Shown in pieces: positions 19,144-27,939 of a stretch of DNA of 64,000 bases. Positions within the stretch are counted from its first letter, which is position 1; each line of letters starts with the position of its first letter. The DNA comes from Xanthomonas cannabis pv. cannabis (lineage in GTDB: Bacteria > Pseudomonadota > Gammaproteobacteria > Xanthomonadales > Xanthomonadaceae), in contig NZ_JSZE01000014.1 of NCBI RefSeq assembly GCF_000802365.1, positions 1-64,000 on the forward strand. Direction: 5' to 3'. A model generated the notes under the pieces. The model saw nothing but the letters and a program-made list of their open reading frames with translations. It did no database searches and was not told the origin of the DNA. The position numbers were made by a program, and so were the translations under genes.

Positions 19144-20385
19144 CTACCCGGCCCGGGCGTTGCTGCGCCACATCGGCGGCACGCGCAGGTAGGTCACGCT
19201 CCGCCAGACCCATTCCAGTGGCCCGAAGCGGAACCAGCGCAGCCACAGGTGGCTCAGCACCACCTGCGCAGCGAACAGCGCCACTGCGAACGGCAGTTGC
19301 CACACGCGCGGCAATTGCTCGAAGTAGCCCAGCCCGTACCCGTAGAACACCCACGTGCACAGCACCGACTGCAACAGATAATTGCTCAGCGCCATGCGGC
19401 CGGCAGGCGCAAGCCACGCCAGACGCGACGCAAAGCGCACTACCCATGCCGCATAGCCCAGGCTCATCAGCGGCCCCGCGATCAACGCCAACGCGAACGC
19501 GCCGGACAGGCGCAGCGTCGCACGCGCAGGGTCCATCCATGGTTCCAGCGCGTAGCTGACCACCATGACGGCAAGCCCTAGCGGCACGGCCCCGTAGCGC
19601 AACGCGCGAAACAGGTGTGGAAAGCGCTCGGGCGCCGCGATCGCGCCGCTGCGCACGAACCAGCTGCCCAACAGGAACATGCCCAGCATGGCCGGGCCAT
19701 TGATGCTGAGCCCACTCATCGCCTGGCGCAGGTCATGCCAACGCTGCGCGATGGCCTGCAGGTAGGTGCCGTGTCCAAATGCGGCGCGCTGTGCCTGCAC
19801 GTTGGCTGCTGCCTGCTGCGCGGCGTCGGCCATGGCGGTGTTCCAGTCGCTCGCTGCTGCCGGATCGGACTGCATCAGCGCGATCGCACTGCCGTACAGC
19901 ATCACCAGCGCCGGCGCGCACAGGTACACCAGCGCCGCAAGCCACGGCAACGTCACCGTCGGCACCTTGCGCGCACTCAGCAGCAGGACCGCCAGCACGG
20001 CGTAGGTCACCAGAATGTCGCCGGACCACAGCAGCAATGCATGCGCCAGACCGATCACCAGCAAGCCGGCAGTGCGGCGCAGGTACATGCCGATCAACCC
20101 GCGCCCTGCCTGGTCGGCGCGCTGCGCCATCACTGCAAAGCCCATGCCGAACAACATCGAGAACAGGGTGTAGAACTTTCCCTGCACGAACAGATAGACC
20201 AGCGCATCGGCGATGCGGTCGGCGCCGTGCCAGTGCGGCTCCACGCCGCTCAATGCCAGATCGAGCGGTCCGACGAAGGCCTCGATGTTCATCAGCAGGA
20301 TGCCGAGCAATGCAAAACCGCGCAGTACGTCCAACACGACGATGCGCTCGGTCGCGGCAATGGGGAGCAGATCGGGTCGGGTCAT
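19144..20385 (-). CDS. DUF418 (YeiB-like) membrane protein
   Basis: A 413-residue multi-spanning protein with the signature of the DUF418/HGSNAT-like YeiB family. It begins ERIVVLDVLRGFALLGILLMNIEAF near the N-terminus, continues with GKFYTLFSMLFGMGF, and has a C-terminal DUF418 part with GRMALSNYLLQSVLCTWVFYG and WLRWFRFGPLEWVWRSVTY. About ten hydrophobic helices are visible. The function of the family is not established; acyl-transfer across the membrane has been proposed from fold similarity. It is the first gene of the operon that continues with the DadA-like gene and gor. A conserved R-P-P tail (RVPPMW) is present. Confidence 0.88.
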   Translation of the reverse strand: MTRPDLLPIAATERIVVLDVLRGFALLGILLMNIEAFVGPLDLALSGVEPHWHGADRIADALVYLFVQGKFYTLFSMLFGMGFAVMAQRADQAGRGLIGMYLRRTAGLLVIGLAHALLLWSGDILVTYAVLAVLLLSARKVPTVTLPWLAALVYLCAPALVMLYGSAIALMQSDPAAASDWNTAMADAAQQAAANVQAQRAAFGHGTYLQAIAQRWHDLRQAMSGLSINGPAMLGMFLLGSWFVRSGAIAAPERFPHLFRALRYGAVPLGLAVMVVSYALEPWMDPARATLRLSGAFALALIAGPLMSLGYAAWVVRFASRLAWLAPAGRMALSNYLLQSVLCTWVFYGYGLGYFEQLPRVWQLPFAVALFAAQVVLSHLWLRWFRFGPLEWVWRSVTYLRVPPMWRSNARAG

Positions 20386-20431
20386 TGCAACTCAGGCCAT
20401 CGGGTGCGATGGCGTACACCGCACAACGCAA

Positions 20432-20456
20432 ACGGCCCGCCTGGAGGGCGGGCCGT
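20432..20456 (-). terminator. Hairpin, possible slyD terminator
   Basis: Ten-base perfect stem ACGGCCCGCC / GGCGGGCCGT with a five-base loop. Read on the minus strand it is followed only by TTTGCG, so it is a weak intrinsic terminator at best. It lies between the slyD stop and the DUF418 start. Confidence 0.4.
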
Positions 20457-20617
20457 CGGAAACGCCGCCGTTACCGGCTGCATCGAGCGTGGCGCAGCGC
20501 GTGCCCGCTGGCAAGGAAGCGTCGGCTCCGGCGGCCCGGGACGCATCCGAGGTGCAGACCGAACCCGGAATCCAGCCGTTCACCGCCACCGCAACGCTGA
20601 CACTCTGCCCGCAGTGC

Positions 20618-21097
20618 TCAGTGGTGATGGCCGCCGTCACCGTGAACGTGCCCGTGGTCGCGCTCTTCCTGGCTTGCTTCGCGCACTTCGATGATTTCCA
20701 CATCGAAGTGCAGGTCCTTGCCGGCCATCGGGTGATTGAGGTCGACATCGACCACGCTCATGCCAACCTTCTGCACGGTGACCGCACGCGGGCCGAAGTT
20801 GGTCTGCAGTACCACCTGGGTGCCCGGAACCAGCTTGGTGGCGCCGAAATGCTTCTTGGGCACGCGCTGGCTCAGGCCTTCGCGGTACTCGCCATAGGCC
20901 TCGGTCGCCTTGACGTCGACGCCGAAGCTTTCGCCGGCTTCCTTGTCCATCATGGCCGCTTCCAGGCCGGGGATGATGTTGCCGTGGCCGATCAGGATCG
21001 CCAACGGGTCACGCTCCTTGGAGCTCTCGATCGGCTCCTGGCCGATCTCCGAAACGGTGTAGTGGAAGCGGACGACGCTGTCTTTTTCGATCTTCAT
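20618..21097 (-). CDS. slyD: FKBP-type peptidyl-prolyl isomerase SlyD
   Basis: A 159-residue SlyD-type isomerase and chaperone that also binds nickel. It has the split FKBP domain (residues about 1-65 and 120-140) interrupted by the insert-in-flap chaperone domain (EAYGEYREGLSQRVPKKHF, GTQVVLQTNFGP). The family motifs IGHGNIIPGLEAAM and DLNHPMAGKDLHFDVE are intact. The C-terminal tail HGHVHGDGGHHH is short but histidine-rich, which suits metal binding; E. coli SlyD has a longer His/Cys tail. The ATG at 21097 (MKIEKDSVV) was chosen over an upstream extension with no similarity. It is divergent from the first NlpC/P60 gene. A gap of about 230 bases follows before the DUF418 gene. Confidence 0.95.
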   Translation of the reverse strand: MKIEKDSVVRFHYTVSEIGQEPIESSKERDPLAILIGHGNIIPGLEAAMMDKEAGESFGVDVKATEAYGEYREGLSQRVPKKHFGATKLVPGTQVVLQTNFGPRAVTVQKVGMSVVDVDLNHPMAGKDLHFDVEIIEVREASQEERDHGHVHGDGGHHH

Positions 21098-21206
21098 GCC
21101 TGGCTCTGAATGGGCTGCCCGGTGGCAGACGGTTGAGGACGGCTTGTCGGCCGCCGGGTGCGCCGCCATCATGGCGACCTTTCGAACCGCCCATTATCCC
21201 GGCTCC

Positions 21207-21752
21207 ATGCATATCACGCCAGTTTTCGCCGCCCGCACCCATCGCGCCGCGGCCTGTTTGCTACTGGGCCTGTTCCTGCTGGGCGGGTGCGCGCAGCAGA
21301 CCCCGGTGCGGCGTCCGGCCGCCGCGCCCCCGCCGCCGCCGCGCGTCTGGCCGCAGGTGGCGCCGGCCAACCCTGCAGCGGCCAACGACATCCTGATGCG
21401 TGCATTGGGCCTGGTCGGTACCCCCTACCGGTTTGGCGGCAACACACCGGAGACCGGGTTCGACTGCAGCGGGCTGGTCACTTATGTCTACAAGGACGTG
21501 GCGGCCGTCATGCTGCCGCGCACCTCGCGCGAGCTGGCTGCGATCCAGGGGCCGCCAATCCCGCCAGAACGGCTCGTCACCGGCGATCTGGTGTTCTTCG
21601 GAGCCGGCGGCAGCGTGACCCACGTCGGCATTTACGTGGGTGAAGGTCGCTTCGTGCATGCTCCAACCACCGGCGGTACGGTCCGCTTGGATTTTCTGGA
21701 TGGCGCCTACTGGCGTGACCATTATTCAGGTTCAAAGCGGGTTTTACACTGA
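21207..21752 (+). CDS. NlpC/P60 family lipoprotein (cell-wall hydrolase), copy 1
   Basis: A 181-residue predicted D,L-endopeptidase acting on murein peptides from the periplasmic side of an envelope membrane. The lipobox LGGC gives Cys28, followed by a Pro/Ala-rich linker (about 35-58) and the NlpC/P60 domain. Catalytic residues are Cys87 in FDCSGLV, His139 in THVGIYVG and a third polar residue at His151 in FVHAP, as in Spr/MepS-like enzymes. The frame is open from 21096, but the ATG at 21207 begins the signal peptide; no strong Shine-Dalgarno is seen, and an ATG at 21171 is an alternative. The next gene is a paralogue on the same strand, 109 bases away. The stop codon nearly touches a CRP/Clp-type palindrome. 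Confidence 0.9.
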   Translation: MHITPVFAARTHRAAACLLLGLFLLGGCAQQTPVRRPAAAPPPPPRVWPQVAPANPAAANDILMRALGLVGTPYRFGGNTPETGFDCSGLVTYVYKDVAAVMLPRTSRELAAIQGPPIPPERLVTGDLVFFGAGGSVTHVGIYVGEGRFVHAPTTGGTVRLDFLDGAYWRDHYSGSKRVLH

Positions 21753-21754
21753 AA

Positions 21755-21770
21755 TGTGATGAACATCACA
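21755..21770 (+). promoter_or_regulatory. Perfect CRP/Clp-type palindrome TGTGA-N6-TCACA
   Basis: TGTGATGAACATCACA, an exact match to the CRP consensus half-sites with the correct six-base spacer. It sits in the 109-base gap between the two NlpC/P60 genes, about 90 bases before the second start. In Xanthomonas the CRP-family regulator Clp, which releases DNA on binding cyclic di-GMP, recognises this consensus (established knowledge). The site therefore predicts Clp control of the downstream hydrolase. No clear -35/-10 pair could be assigned. Confidence 0.7.
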
Positions 21771-21861
21771 AGTCATCAAACGGAAAGTTAACTTTTTTTG
21801 AACGTAACGATTCGTTCACCAGGGCATCATCCCGCATCGCCAGCAGAATTGTGATTCCCGC

Positions 21862-22611
21862 GTGACGAACGACGAACAGATCAGCCCTGGCGCCGCCCCG
21901 CTTCCGCTCCGGAAACCGCTCCGCCTGCTTTGCGCCACCGCCCTTTGGATTGCTGCACTTCCCGCTCTGGCGCAGACCGCCAACAGCGCCTCATCCACTC
22001 CGCAGACGACCACGCCAGACAGCGCCGTCGCCGCCGAGAAAGCCGCAACCCGCAGCCGTGCCGACGCCGCTGCCACCGCAACACTGGCCGCCCTGCTTCC
22101 GCACCTGGCTGCCAATGACGCCATTCCGCTGATGGACCGCTCGGCGATGTTCGCCGGCGACCTCAGCCGCCTGTTGGCCAACTACGACGTGTCGCAGAGC
22201 GCCGCCAACGCTGCGCAGAATGCCGTGGCCGACAGCCGCGTGCAGGTGATCCTGCAACGCGCCATGGCCCTGCTCGGCACCCCCTACGTCTGGGGCGGCG
22301 AGTCCACCGAAGGTTTTGATTGCAGTGGCCTGGTTGGCTACGTCTTCAAGACCGCGCTGGGTATCGACCTGCCGCGCGTCTCGCGCGACATTGCCCGCGA
22401 CGAATCGGCCGAGCTGATCAAGGACCCGAACGCGCTGAAGGCAGGCGACCTGGTGTTTTTCGGCGAGCGTGGCCGCATCGATCATGTCGGCCTCGTGGTC
22501 GGCGACGGCAAGTTCCTACACGCGCCCAGCCGCGGCAAGGACGTGCGCGTGGATTCGCTGGCCAGCGGCTACTGGAGCGAGAAGTTCATCCAGGCACGCC
22601 GGGTGCTCTGA
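21862..22611 (+). CDS. NlpC/P60 family cell-wall hydrolase, copy 2
   Basis: A 249-residue secreted murein peptidase. An N-terminal signal (about residues 18-37, ending LPALAQ) after a short polar lead is followed by an Ala/Thr-rich linker, a helical stretch at about 60-125 and the NlpC/P60 domain. Cys154 in GFDCSGLV, His208 in RIDHVGLVVG and His220 in FLHAPS form the expected catalytic set. Unlike copy 1 it lacks a lipobox, so it is probably soluble or exported. The start is the GTG at 21862. It lies behind the TGTGA-N6-TCACA palindrome and has a terminator of its own, so it forms its own regulated unit. The linker helices may be a substrate-recognition or regulatory segment. Confidence 0.9.
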   Translation: MTNDEQISPGAAPLPLRKPLRLLCATALWIAALPALAQTANSASSTPQTTTPDSAVAAEKAATRSRADAAATATLAALLPHLAANDAIPLMDRSAMFAGDLSRLLANYDVSQSAANAAQNAVADSRVQVILQRAMALLGTPYVWGGESTEGFDCSGLVGYVFKTALGIDLPRVSRDIARDESAELIKDPNALKAGDLVFFGERGRIDHVGLVVGDGKFLHAPSRGKDVRVDSLASGYWSEKFIQARRVL

Positions 22612-22644
22612 TTGCCGGTATAGACACTGCGTCGATTGCATGAC

Positions 22645-22672
22645 AAAGGCCGCGGCGATCCCGCGGCCTTTT
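22645..22672 (+). terminator. Rho-independent terminator after NlpC/P60 copy 2
   Basis: Stem AAAGGCCGCGG / CCGCGGCCTTT with a five-base loop and a short T-run (TTTTC). It lies about 33 bases after the stop codon. Confidence 0.82.
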
Positions 22673-22833
22673 CGTTGCAGTGCCGTGGCACGTTGCAGTC
22701 CTGCATCGCCCGCGACCGCTGCGTGGCAACGGGTACACCCGCCGCCGGCTGCACTGCGCGCGCCGGGCCTCACGCTACGTGCGGCATCTTGGGCATGCGT
22801 GTACCCCAGCGGCAGCGCGGCCTGCGGTGCCGG

Positions 22834-23325
22834 TTACCGCGAGGTATCGGCCTGGTAATGGGCCATGGTGTCCTCGATGCCCTTGCTCAGCTCCATCACC
22901 TTGAGCGCGTACTCGGCCAGGCGTTGATCCTCTGGCGTATCCGGCCGCCAGGAAGGCACTTCCACCGGCGTGACGCCGTCCGGGTCCATCGCCACGAACA
23001 CGATGATGCAGTGCGTGCACAGGCGCGAGTCGCCCCCCATCGGGCTGCGCGCACGCACATCGATGGCGAAGTGCATGCTGCTGCGCCCGGTGTAGACCAG
23101 CTTGGCCGATACCGCGACCAGGTCGCCGATCCGTACCGGCGCCACGAAGCGGATGCCGCCCACCGCCACGGTCACGCAGTAATGCCCGCTCCAGCCACTG
23201 GCCGCCGCGAAGCCGACCTGGTCGATCCACTTCATCACCACACCGCCATGCACCTTGCCGCCGAAATTGACGTCGCTGGGCTCGGCCAGAAATCGAAATG
23301 TCAGATCACGCTGTTGGCCGGTCAC
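22834..23325 (-). CDS. Acyl-CoA thioesterase, hotdog fold
   Basis: A 163-residue hotdog-domain thioesterase of the YciA/acyl-CoA hydrolase type, cleaving acyl-CoA to free acid and CoA in the cytoplasm. Recognised by NFGGKVHGGVVMKWID (about 20-35), the catalytic Asp/helix region of the family, and by the strands VGGIRFVAPVRIGDLV and GDSRLCTHCIIVFVAMD. The start is a GTG at 23325; the first residues TGQQRDLTFRFL match the usual start of such proteins, and no better ATG lies upstream. It is separated from the methyltransferase gene by 290 bases of apparently non-coding DNA. Chain-length preference cannot be read from sequence. Confidence 0.87.
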   Translation of the reverse strand: MTGQQRDLTFRFLAEPSDVNFGGKVHGGVVMKWIDQVGFAAASGWSGHYCVTVAVGGIRFVAPVRIGDLVAVSAKLVYTGRSSMHFAIDVRARSPMGGDSRLCTHCIIVFVAMDPDGVTPVEVPSWRPDTPEDQRLAEYALKVMELSKGIEDTMAHYQADTSR

Positions 23326-23615
23326 CGCCCGCCTCCCTCAATGGATGAGCCGGCAGTGTGCCATGTGGCTGCAACGGCGGGCACGCGTTGCGCGGCAGCG
23401 TCCACTGCTCGCAACATTGGGCGACGTTGCCTACCTGCAAAGCGGTCACCTGCGCTGATCCGGCGCGAGCTCTGCAGCCCTGCGAGCAGAACCGCAACGC
23501 CGGCCACCATTGCGATGTCGACGCGGCACCCACCTGGCTGTCGACGTCCGCAAGCGACGGGCCTGCGCACCGGCCGCTATATCGCAGCCTCGTCCAATGC
23601 GGCTTGCAGGCACCG

Positions 23616-24458
23616 CTAGGCCGTCGCGCGCGCCGCCGCGACGTTGTCCTGCTTGCGAAGGCAGAGCCACGGGAAATGCGGCTGTTGCAGCCCCAGCAGG
23701 CGCCGCACCCGCGCACCCAGCCGGCGCGGATCGAACCGCCATTCCACTGCAAATCGGTCGAAGGTGGCGTAGGTGTGCTGGTGATATTGCTCCGCCAATG
23801 CAGGCACGCCCAACCCGGTGAAATACCGCAGGCTGCGCGCGGCACTGTCGTTGGCGCGTTGCGAACTTGCGTACAAGGGGCTGTCGAGGATATGCAGCTC
23901 GCCGCCATCGCGCAGCTGCGCCAGCAGGCGCACCAGCAGCGCGCCGGGGTCGGCGAAATACTGGATGCACGCCGGCACCACGATGACGTCGAACACATCC
24001 CGCGGCAATGCCAGGGTGTGGATATCGGCGGCAACGAAACTCAGGCGTTGGTCGTGACCGAACACGCGTGCGGCCTGCGCAAGTTCGGTGCGATTGACGT
24101 CGATGCCGCACACGTCGCGTTGCAGCGACTGGGCGAGCCGTTGCGACAGCCAGCCATTGCCGCAGCCCAGTTCAAGAATGGCGCCTTCCCCTGCGCGCGC
24201 GCGCAGGTGTTGCACCAGCAAGTCACTGGACAGCGCGCGCACCTGCCATTCCAGGCTGGCGCCGAGCTTGCCGCCGGGGCGCGGCAGGCTGCGGACCTGC
24301 GCATCGGTATACAGGCGCCCTTCCTTGCGCCGCACCTGCAGGTAGCGGTCCTCGAACGGATCCGGCGCCAGGCTGCGCTGCACGAACACACCGTCGACCA
24401 TCTCCAGCTCGGTCACTTGCGCCAGGCGCTCGCGCAGCACGGGAAATCCTGCCGTCAT
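23616..24458 (-). CDS. Class I SAM-dependent methyltransferase
   Basis: A 280-residue protein with a class I methyltransferase core. Motif I, ELGCGNG, is at 96-102, an acidic residue ends the second strand (CGIDVN), motif II FVAADIHTL and the post-I/IV segment FDVIVVPACIQYF follow. An N-terminal extension of about 80 residues (TELEMVDGVFVQRS, FEDRYLQVRRKEGRLY) precedes the core, as in xanthomonad proteins annotated only as methyltransferases. Substrate unknown. The ATG at 24458 is nine bases after the stop of the dicarboxylate symporter gene on the same strand, so the two are likely co-transcribed. No biosynthetic partners are visible to suggest a target. Confidence 0.8.
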   Translation of the reverse strand: MTAGFPVLRERLAQVTELEMVDGVFVQRSLAPDPFEDRYLQVRRKEGRLYTDAQVRSLPRPGGKLGASLEWQVRALSSDLLVQHLRARAGEGAILELGCGNGWLSQRLAQSLQRDVCGIDVNRTELAQAARVFGHDQRLSFVAADIHTLALPRDVFDVIVVPACIQYFADPGALLVRLLAQLRDGGELHILDSPLYASSQRANDSAARSLRYFTGLGVPALAEQYHQHTYATFDRFAVEWRFDPRRLGARVRRLLGLQQPHFPWLCLRKQDNVAAARATA

Positions 24459-24467
24459 CGAGGGCGC

Positions 24468-25808
24468 TCAGCGCAGCGGCTTGGCGCTGTCCGCCGGCGG
24501 ATCTTCCAGCCCCACATTGGTGGAGGCGGACTCGTAGATGGTCTTGTCGAGCAGGCCGGTTTCCTTGGCCACCAGCACCGGCACCAGCATCTGCCCGGTC
24601 ACGTTGGTCATGGTGCGCATCATGTCCAGGATGCGGTCGATGGCGTACAGGTAGCCGATCACTTCCAATGGCAGGTTGGCCGCGCTCAGCACCACCGTGG
24701 CCATGATCACTGCCGTGCCCGGCACGCCGGCGGTGCCGAAGCTGCCCAACACCGAGGCGATCAGCACCACGAAGTACTGGTTGGCGGTCAGCGGTACGCC
24801 GGTGTATTGCGCGATGAACACCGCGCACAGCGCCGGGAAGATCGCGCCGCAACCATCCATCTTGATGCTGGCGCCCAACGGCACCGCAAACGCGGCGTAG
24901 TCCTTGCTCACGCCCAGGTTATGGGTGATCGAGCGCATCGCCACCGGCATGGCGGCAAAGCTCGACGAACTGACGAAGGCCACCTGCATGCCGGGCGCAG
25001 CGCCGCGGAAGAACTTCCACGGATTGAGCCCATGCACCAGCAACAGGCCGCTATAGACCACCAGGATATGGATCGCACAGGCCACATACAGCGCCAGCAC
25101 GAAACTGCCAAACGGCAACAGCTTGGCGAATCCGTAGCTGCCGACCAGGCTGGCGATCAGGCCGAAGGTGCCGAGCGGGGTCATCTCCAGCACGAAGCGG
25201 GTGACCTGGATCATGATGTCGCTCAGTTGCCCGGTCAGCTTGCGCGCCTCGGCCACCCGTTCGCCGAGCTTGACCATCGCAAAGCCCAGCAGCCCGGCAA
25301 AGAAGATCACCGGCAGGATCGAGCCGCGCCCGGCCGCCAGCACGGTTTCGCCAGCGGCATTGGTCTTGGTGCCGATGCCGGTGAGTGCGTAGAACGGATT
25401 GGACGGCACCACGTCCAGCAGCACCTTGATCGGGCTGGGCACATCGCGCGGCTTCCAGGTGGAGTCCACGCTCAGATTGAAGTGGCCGGCGCCCGGCTGC
25501 AGCAGCGTGCCCACCGCCAGCCCTACGCCAACGGCCAAGGCCGCGGTGATCACGAACCACAGGAAGGTGCGCCCGCCCAGTGCAGCCACCGATTTCTGCC
25601 CGTGCAGCGAGGAGATCGCATTGATCACCGCGAAGAACACCAGCGGCACGGCGATCATCTTGATCAGGGTGACGTACAGATCGCCCAGTGGACCGAACCA
25701 CACGTCGGCCGCCGGCCCCATGGCCCAGCCAGCCAGCGCGCCCAGGACGAAGCCGGCCACCACGCGCTGCCAGAACGGAATGCGCAACCAGGCCGCAACC
25801 AGTCTCAT
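24468..25808 (-). CDS. Dicarboxylate/amino acid:cation symporter (DAACS)
   Basis: A 446-residue secondary transporter of the GltP/DctA family, importing C4-dicarboxylates or glutamate with protons or sodium across the inner membrane. The family signatures are clear: the serine-rich re-entrant loop SSSSFAAMPVAM, the substrate-site helix LGASIKMDGCGAIFPALCAVFIAQ, and the second loop VLGSFGTAGVPGTAVIMATVVL. Eight hydrophobic helices plus two hairpins fit its length. The C-terminus KTIYESASTNVG ends in a short hydrophilic tail. The ATG at 25808 is used. It is divergent from the alkaline phosphatase gene across 150 bases and is followed by the methyltransferase. Glutamate versus dicarboxylate preference is not resolved by the residues I can compare. 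Confidence 0.92.
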   Translation of the reverse strand: MRLVAAWLRIPFWQRVVAGFVLGALAGWAMGPAADVWFGPLGDLYVTLIKMIAVPLVFFAVINAISSLHGQKSVAALGGRTFLWFVITAALAVGVGLAVGTLLQPGAGHFNLSVDSTWKPRDVPSPIKVLLDVVPSNPFYALTGIGTKTNAAGETVLAAGRGSILPVIFFAGLLGFAMVKLGERVAEARKLTGQLSDIMIQVTRFVLEMTPLGTFGLIASLVGSYGFAKLLPFGSFVLALYVACAIHILVVYSGLLLVHGLNPWKFFRGAAPGMQVAFVSSSSFAAMPVAMRSITHNLGVSKDYAAFAVPLGASIKMDGCGAIFPALCAVFIAQYTGVPLTANQYFVVLIASVLGSFGTAGVPGTAVIMATVVLSAANLPLEVIGYLYAIDRILDMMRTMTNVTGQMLVPVLVAKETGLLDKTIYESASTNVGLEDPPADSAKPLR

Positions 25809-25958
25809 GTCGTCGAATCATCCGGGGGGGGAGAGTGCATGCACCTTATCGCAGGCCCGGCCTGCCCGCGAGGCCACGACTGGAACAGCGGCGTGTCATC
25901 TGTGCGACGGACGCGGGCCGGCATAATGGGCGCTGATTCAGCCACGAGTTCGACCCCG

Positions 25959-27659
25959 ATGCGTTACCGCCTGCCTGCCCTCGCCGCCCTCACCACGCTC
26001 TGCGTTGCCGCCTGCGCCTCCACTGCCGGACGCAGCGCCTCTGCACCCGCTGCCGTCAACGTGGATGTGCCACCCGTGACCCATCCGACCGGCGAGACCC
26101 CGCAATGGTGGTATCGCTCCGGTGCGGCGCGCGCCGCCGGCAACGGCGCCATGGCCGGCAAGGCGCGTAACGTGATCCTGTTCCTGGGCGATGGCATGAG
26201 CCTGACCACCGTGGCGGCTGCACGCATCCTCGATGGCCAACGCAAGGGCGGGCCCGGCGAGGAGAACCTGCTGTCGTGGGAGCAGTTCCCGGCCACCGCC
26301 TTCAGCAAGACCTACAACACCGATTCGCAGACGCCGGATTCGGCCGGCACCATGACCTCCATCACCACCGGTGTGAAGTCGCACATGGGCGCGATCGGGG
26401 TCAGCAGCGGCAATCGCAGCGACTGCGCCGACAGCTTGAACAAGGGCCTGCTGAGCTGGCTGCAACTGGCCGACAGCGCCGGCATGGCCACCGGCATCGT
26501 CACCACCACGCGCCTGACCCATGCAACGCCTGCGGCAACGTATGCACATTCGCCGGACCGCAACTGGGAAAACGACACCGATCTTCCCGAGTCCGCGCGC
26601 ACCGCCGGCTGCCAGGACATCGCCCAGCAGCTGTTGTCCACCGCGCGCTACGGACGCGGCCCGCAGGTGGTGCTGGGCGGAGGACGCAGCCAGTTCCAGA
26701 CCGTGCAGGAGCGCGACCCCGAATACGACGACAAGGTGGGCCTGCGCCTGGACGGCCGCGATCTGGTGGCCGAATGGAAGCAGGCGCACCCGCAGGGCGC
26801 GTATGTCTGGAACGCGCAGCAATTGAAAGCGGCAACCGGCGCGCCGGCGCTGCTGGGGCTGTTCGAACCGGACCACATGCAGTTCGACCACGACCGCAAC
26901 CGCACCCCGCAGGGCGAGCCCAGCCTGACCGAGATGACGCGCACCGCGATCCAGTCGCTGTCGCGTGACCCGAACGGGTTCGTACTGATGGTCGAAGGCG
27001 GCCGGATCGATCACGCCAATCACGCCGGCAACGCCTACCGCGCGCTCGATGAAACCGTGTCGCTGTCCGATGCGGTGCGCGCTGCCGTGCAGACCGCGCC
27101 GCCGGACACGCTGATCATCGTCACCGCCGACCATTCGCACACGCTCAACTTCGTCGGCTACCCGGTGCGCGGCAATCCGATTCTGGGCAAGGTGCGCGGC
27201 ACCGGCGGCGAAGAAGGCGACCGCACCCAGCTGGCCACCGACCTGGCCGGCCAGCCCTACACCACCCTCAGCTATGCCAACGGCCCCGGCTATACCGGCG
27301 CCAGCAACGCGCAGCCGGCCGGCCCCAAGAAGTACCCGCACGAACCCAGCAACAGCGAGCCGGCCGCCGGCCGCCCGGACCTGACCCACGTCGACACCGA
27401 GGCGCCCAGCTACATGCAGGAGTCGCTGGTGCCGACCAAGTCCGAAAGCCATGGCGGCGAAGACGTCGGCATCTGGGCTACCGGCCCGGGCAGCGCGGCC
27501 TTCCGCGGCACCCTGGAGGAGAACGTGATCTACCACGTCATCGTGCAGGCCACCCCGCGCCTGCGCGCGCGCCTGTGCAAGGTCGGCACCTGCAACAGCG
27601 CCGGCGTGCCGGTGGAGCTGCCCAAGCCGGCGACGTTCGAGGCGGCGGCCACGCGTTGA
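25959..27659 (+). CDS. Alkaline phosphatase (PhoA-like), lipoprotein
   Basis: A 566-residue alkaline phosphatase superfamily enzyme releasing phosphate from monoesters in the periplasm. Metal and catalytic motifs are intact: FLGDGM (about 75-80), the nucleophile in PDSAGTMT with Asp127 and Ser128, GGRIDHANHAGN and VTADHSHT, and a late SHGGEDVGIWATGPG carrying the last zinc histidine. The start at ATG 25959 gives a signal peptide with lipobox-like VAAC; an ATG at 25926 in the same frame would add 11 residues. The frame is open for another 2.6 kb upstream, but that is shadow of three minus-strand genes. A -10-like CATAAT lies just upstream. A Pho box was looked for and not convincingly found. 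Confidence 0.92.
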   Translation: MRYRLPALAALTTLCVAACASTAGRSASAPAAVNVDVPPVTHPTGETPQWWYRSGAARAAGNGAMAGKARNVILFLGDGMSLTTVAAARILDGQRKGGPGEENLLSWEQFPATAFSKTYNTDSQTPDSAGTMTSITTGVKSHMGAIGVSSGNRSDCADSLNKGLLSWLQLADSAGMATGIVTTTRLTHATPAATYAHSPDRNWENDTDLPESARTAGCQDIAQQLLSTARYGRGPQVVLGGGRSQFQTVQERDPEYDDKVGLRLDGRDLVAEWKQAHPQGAYVWNAQQLKAATGAPALLGLFEPDHMQFDHDRNRTPQGEPSLTEMTRTAIQSLSRDPNGFVLMVEGGRIDHANHAGNAYRALDETVSLSDAVRAAVQTAPPDTLIIVTADHSHTLNFVGYPVRGNPILGKVRGTGGEEGDRTQLATDLAGQPYTTLSYANGPGYTGASNAQPAGPKKYPHEPSNSEPAAGRPDLTHVDTEAPSYMQESLVPTKSESHGGEDVGIWATGPGSAAFRGTLEENVIYHVIVQATPRLRARLCKVGTCNSAGVPVELPKPATFEAAATR

Positions 27660-27939
27660 TGGGCGGCTTGCGGCGCGATGACGACCGATGGGCCGGCGAC
27701 CAGCCTCACCTTGCCGGCGTGTCTGACGCATCAACGGACGGCGGTGGGCATGACGCGCAGCGGCCTGGGCGACTGGCTGCATCGGCTTGTGCTTGCCGAT
27801 GCGCGGCACACCGCGATGGCCATGGCACCGCCATGTGCGCGGGCCAGGCGGTGCGATCCACACCCGCCTGGCACACCGCTGCTTCGCAGACACCGGCAGC
27901 TCGCGTGCGACGCGGCGTTCGGCCGTCAGTGAGCACCCG

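Noticed and set aside
20392..20748. Possible small gene between slyD and the DUF418 gene
   Set aside because: It overlaps slyD in another frame and has no recognisable domain or ribosome-binding site.
25893..25910. Pho box upstream of the alkaline phosphatase
   Set aside because: The first half (GTGTCAT) matches 6 of 7 bases, but the second half after four bases (GCGACGG) matches only 2 of 7.
23358..25958. An open frame of over 860 codons running into the alkaline phosphatase gene
   Set aside because: It lies antisense to the thioesterase, methyltransferase and symporter genes, has biased composition typical of shadow frames in GC-rich DNA, and the phosphatase has a clear signal peptide at 25959.
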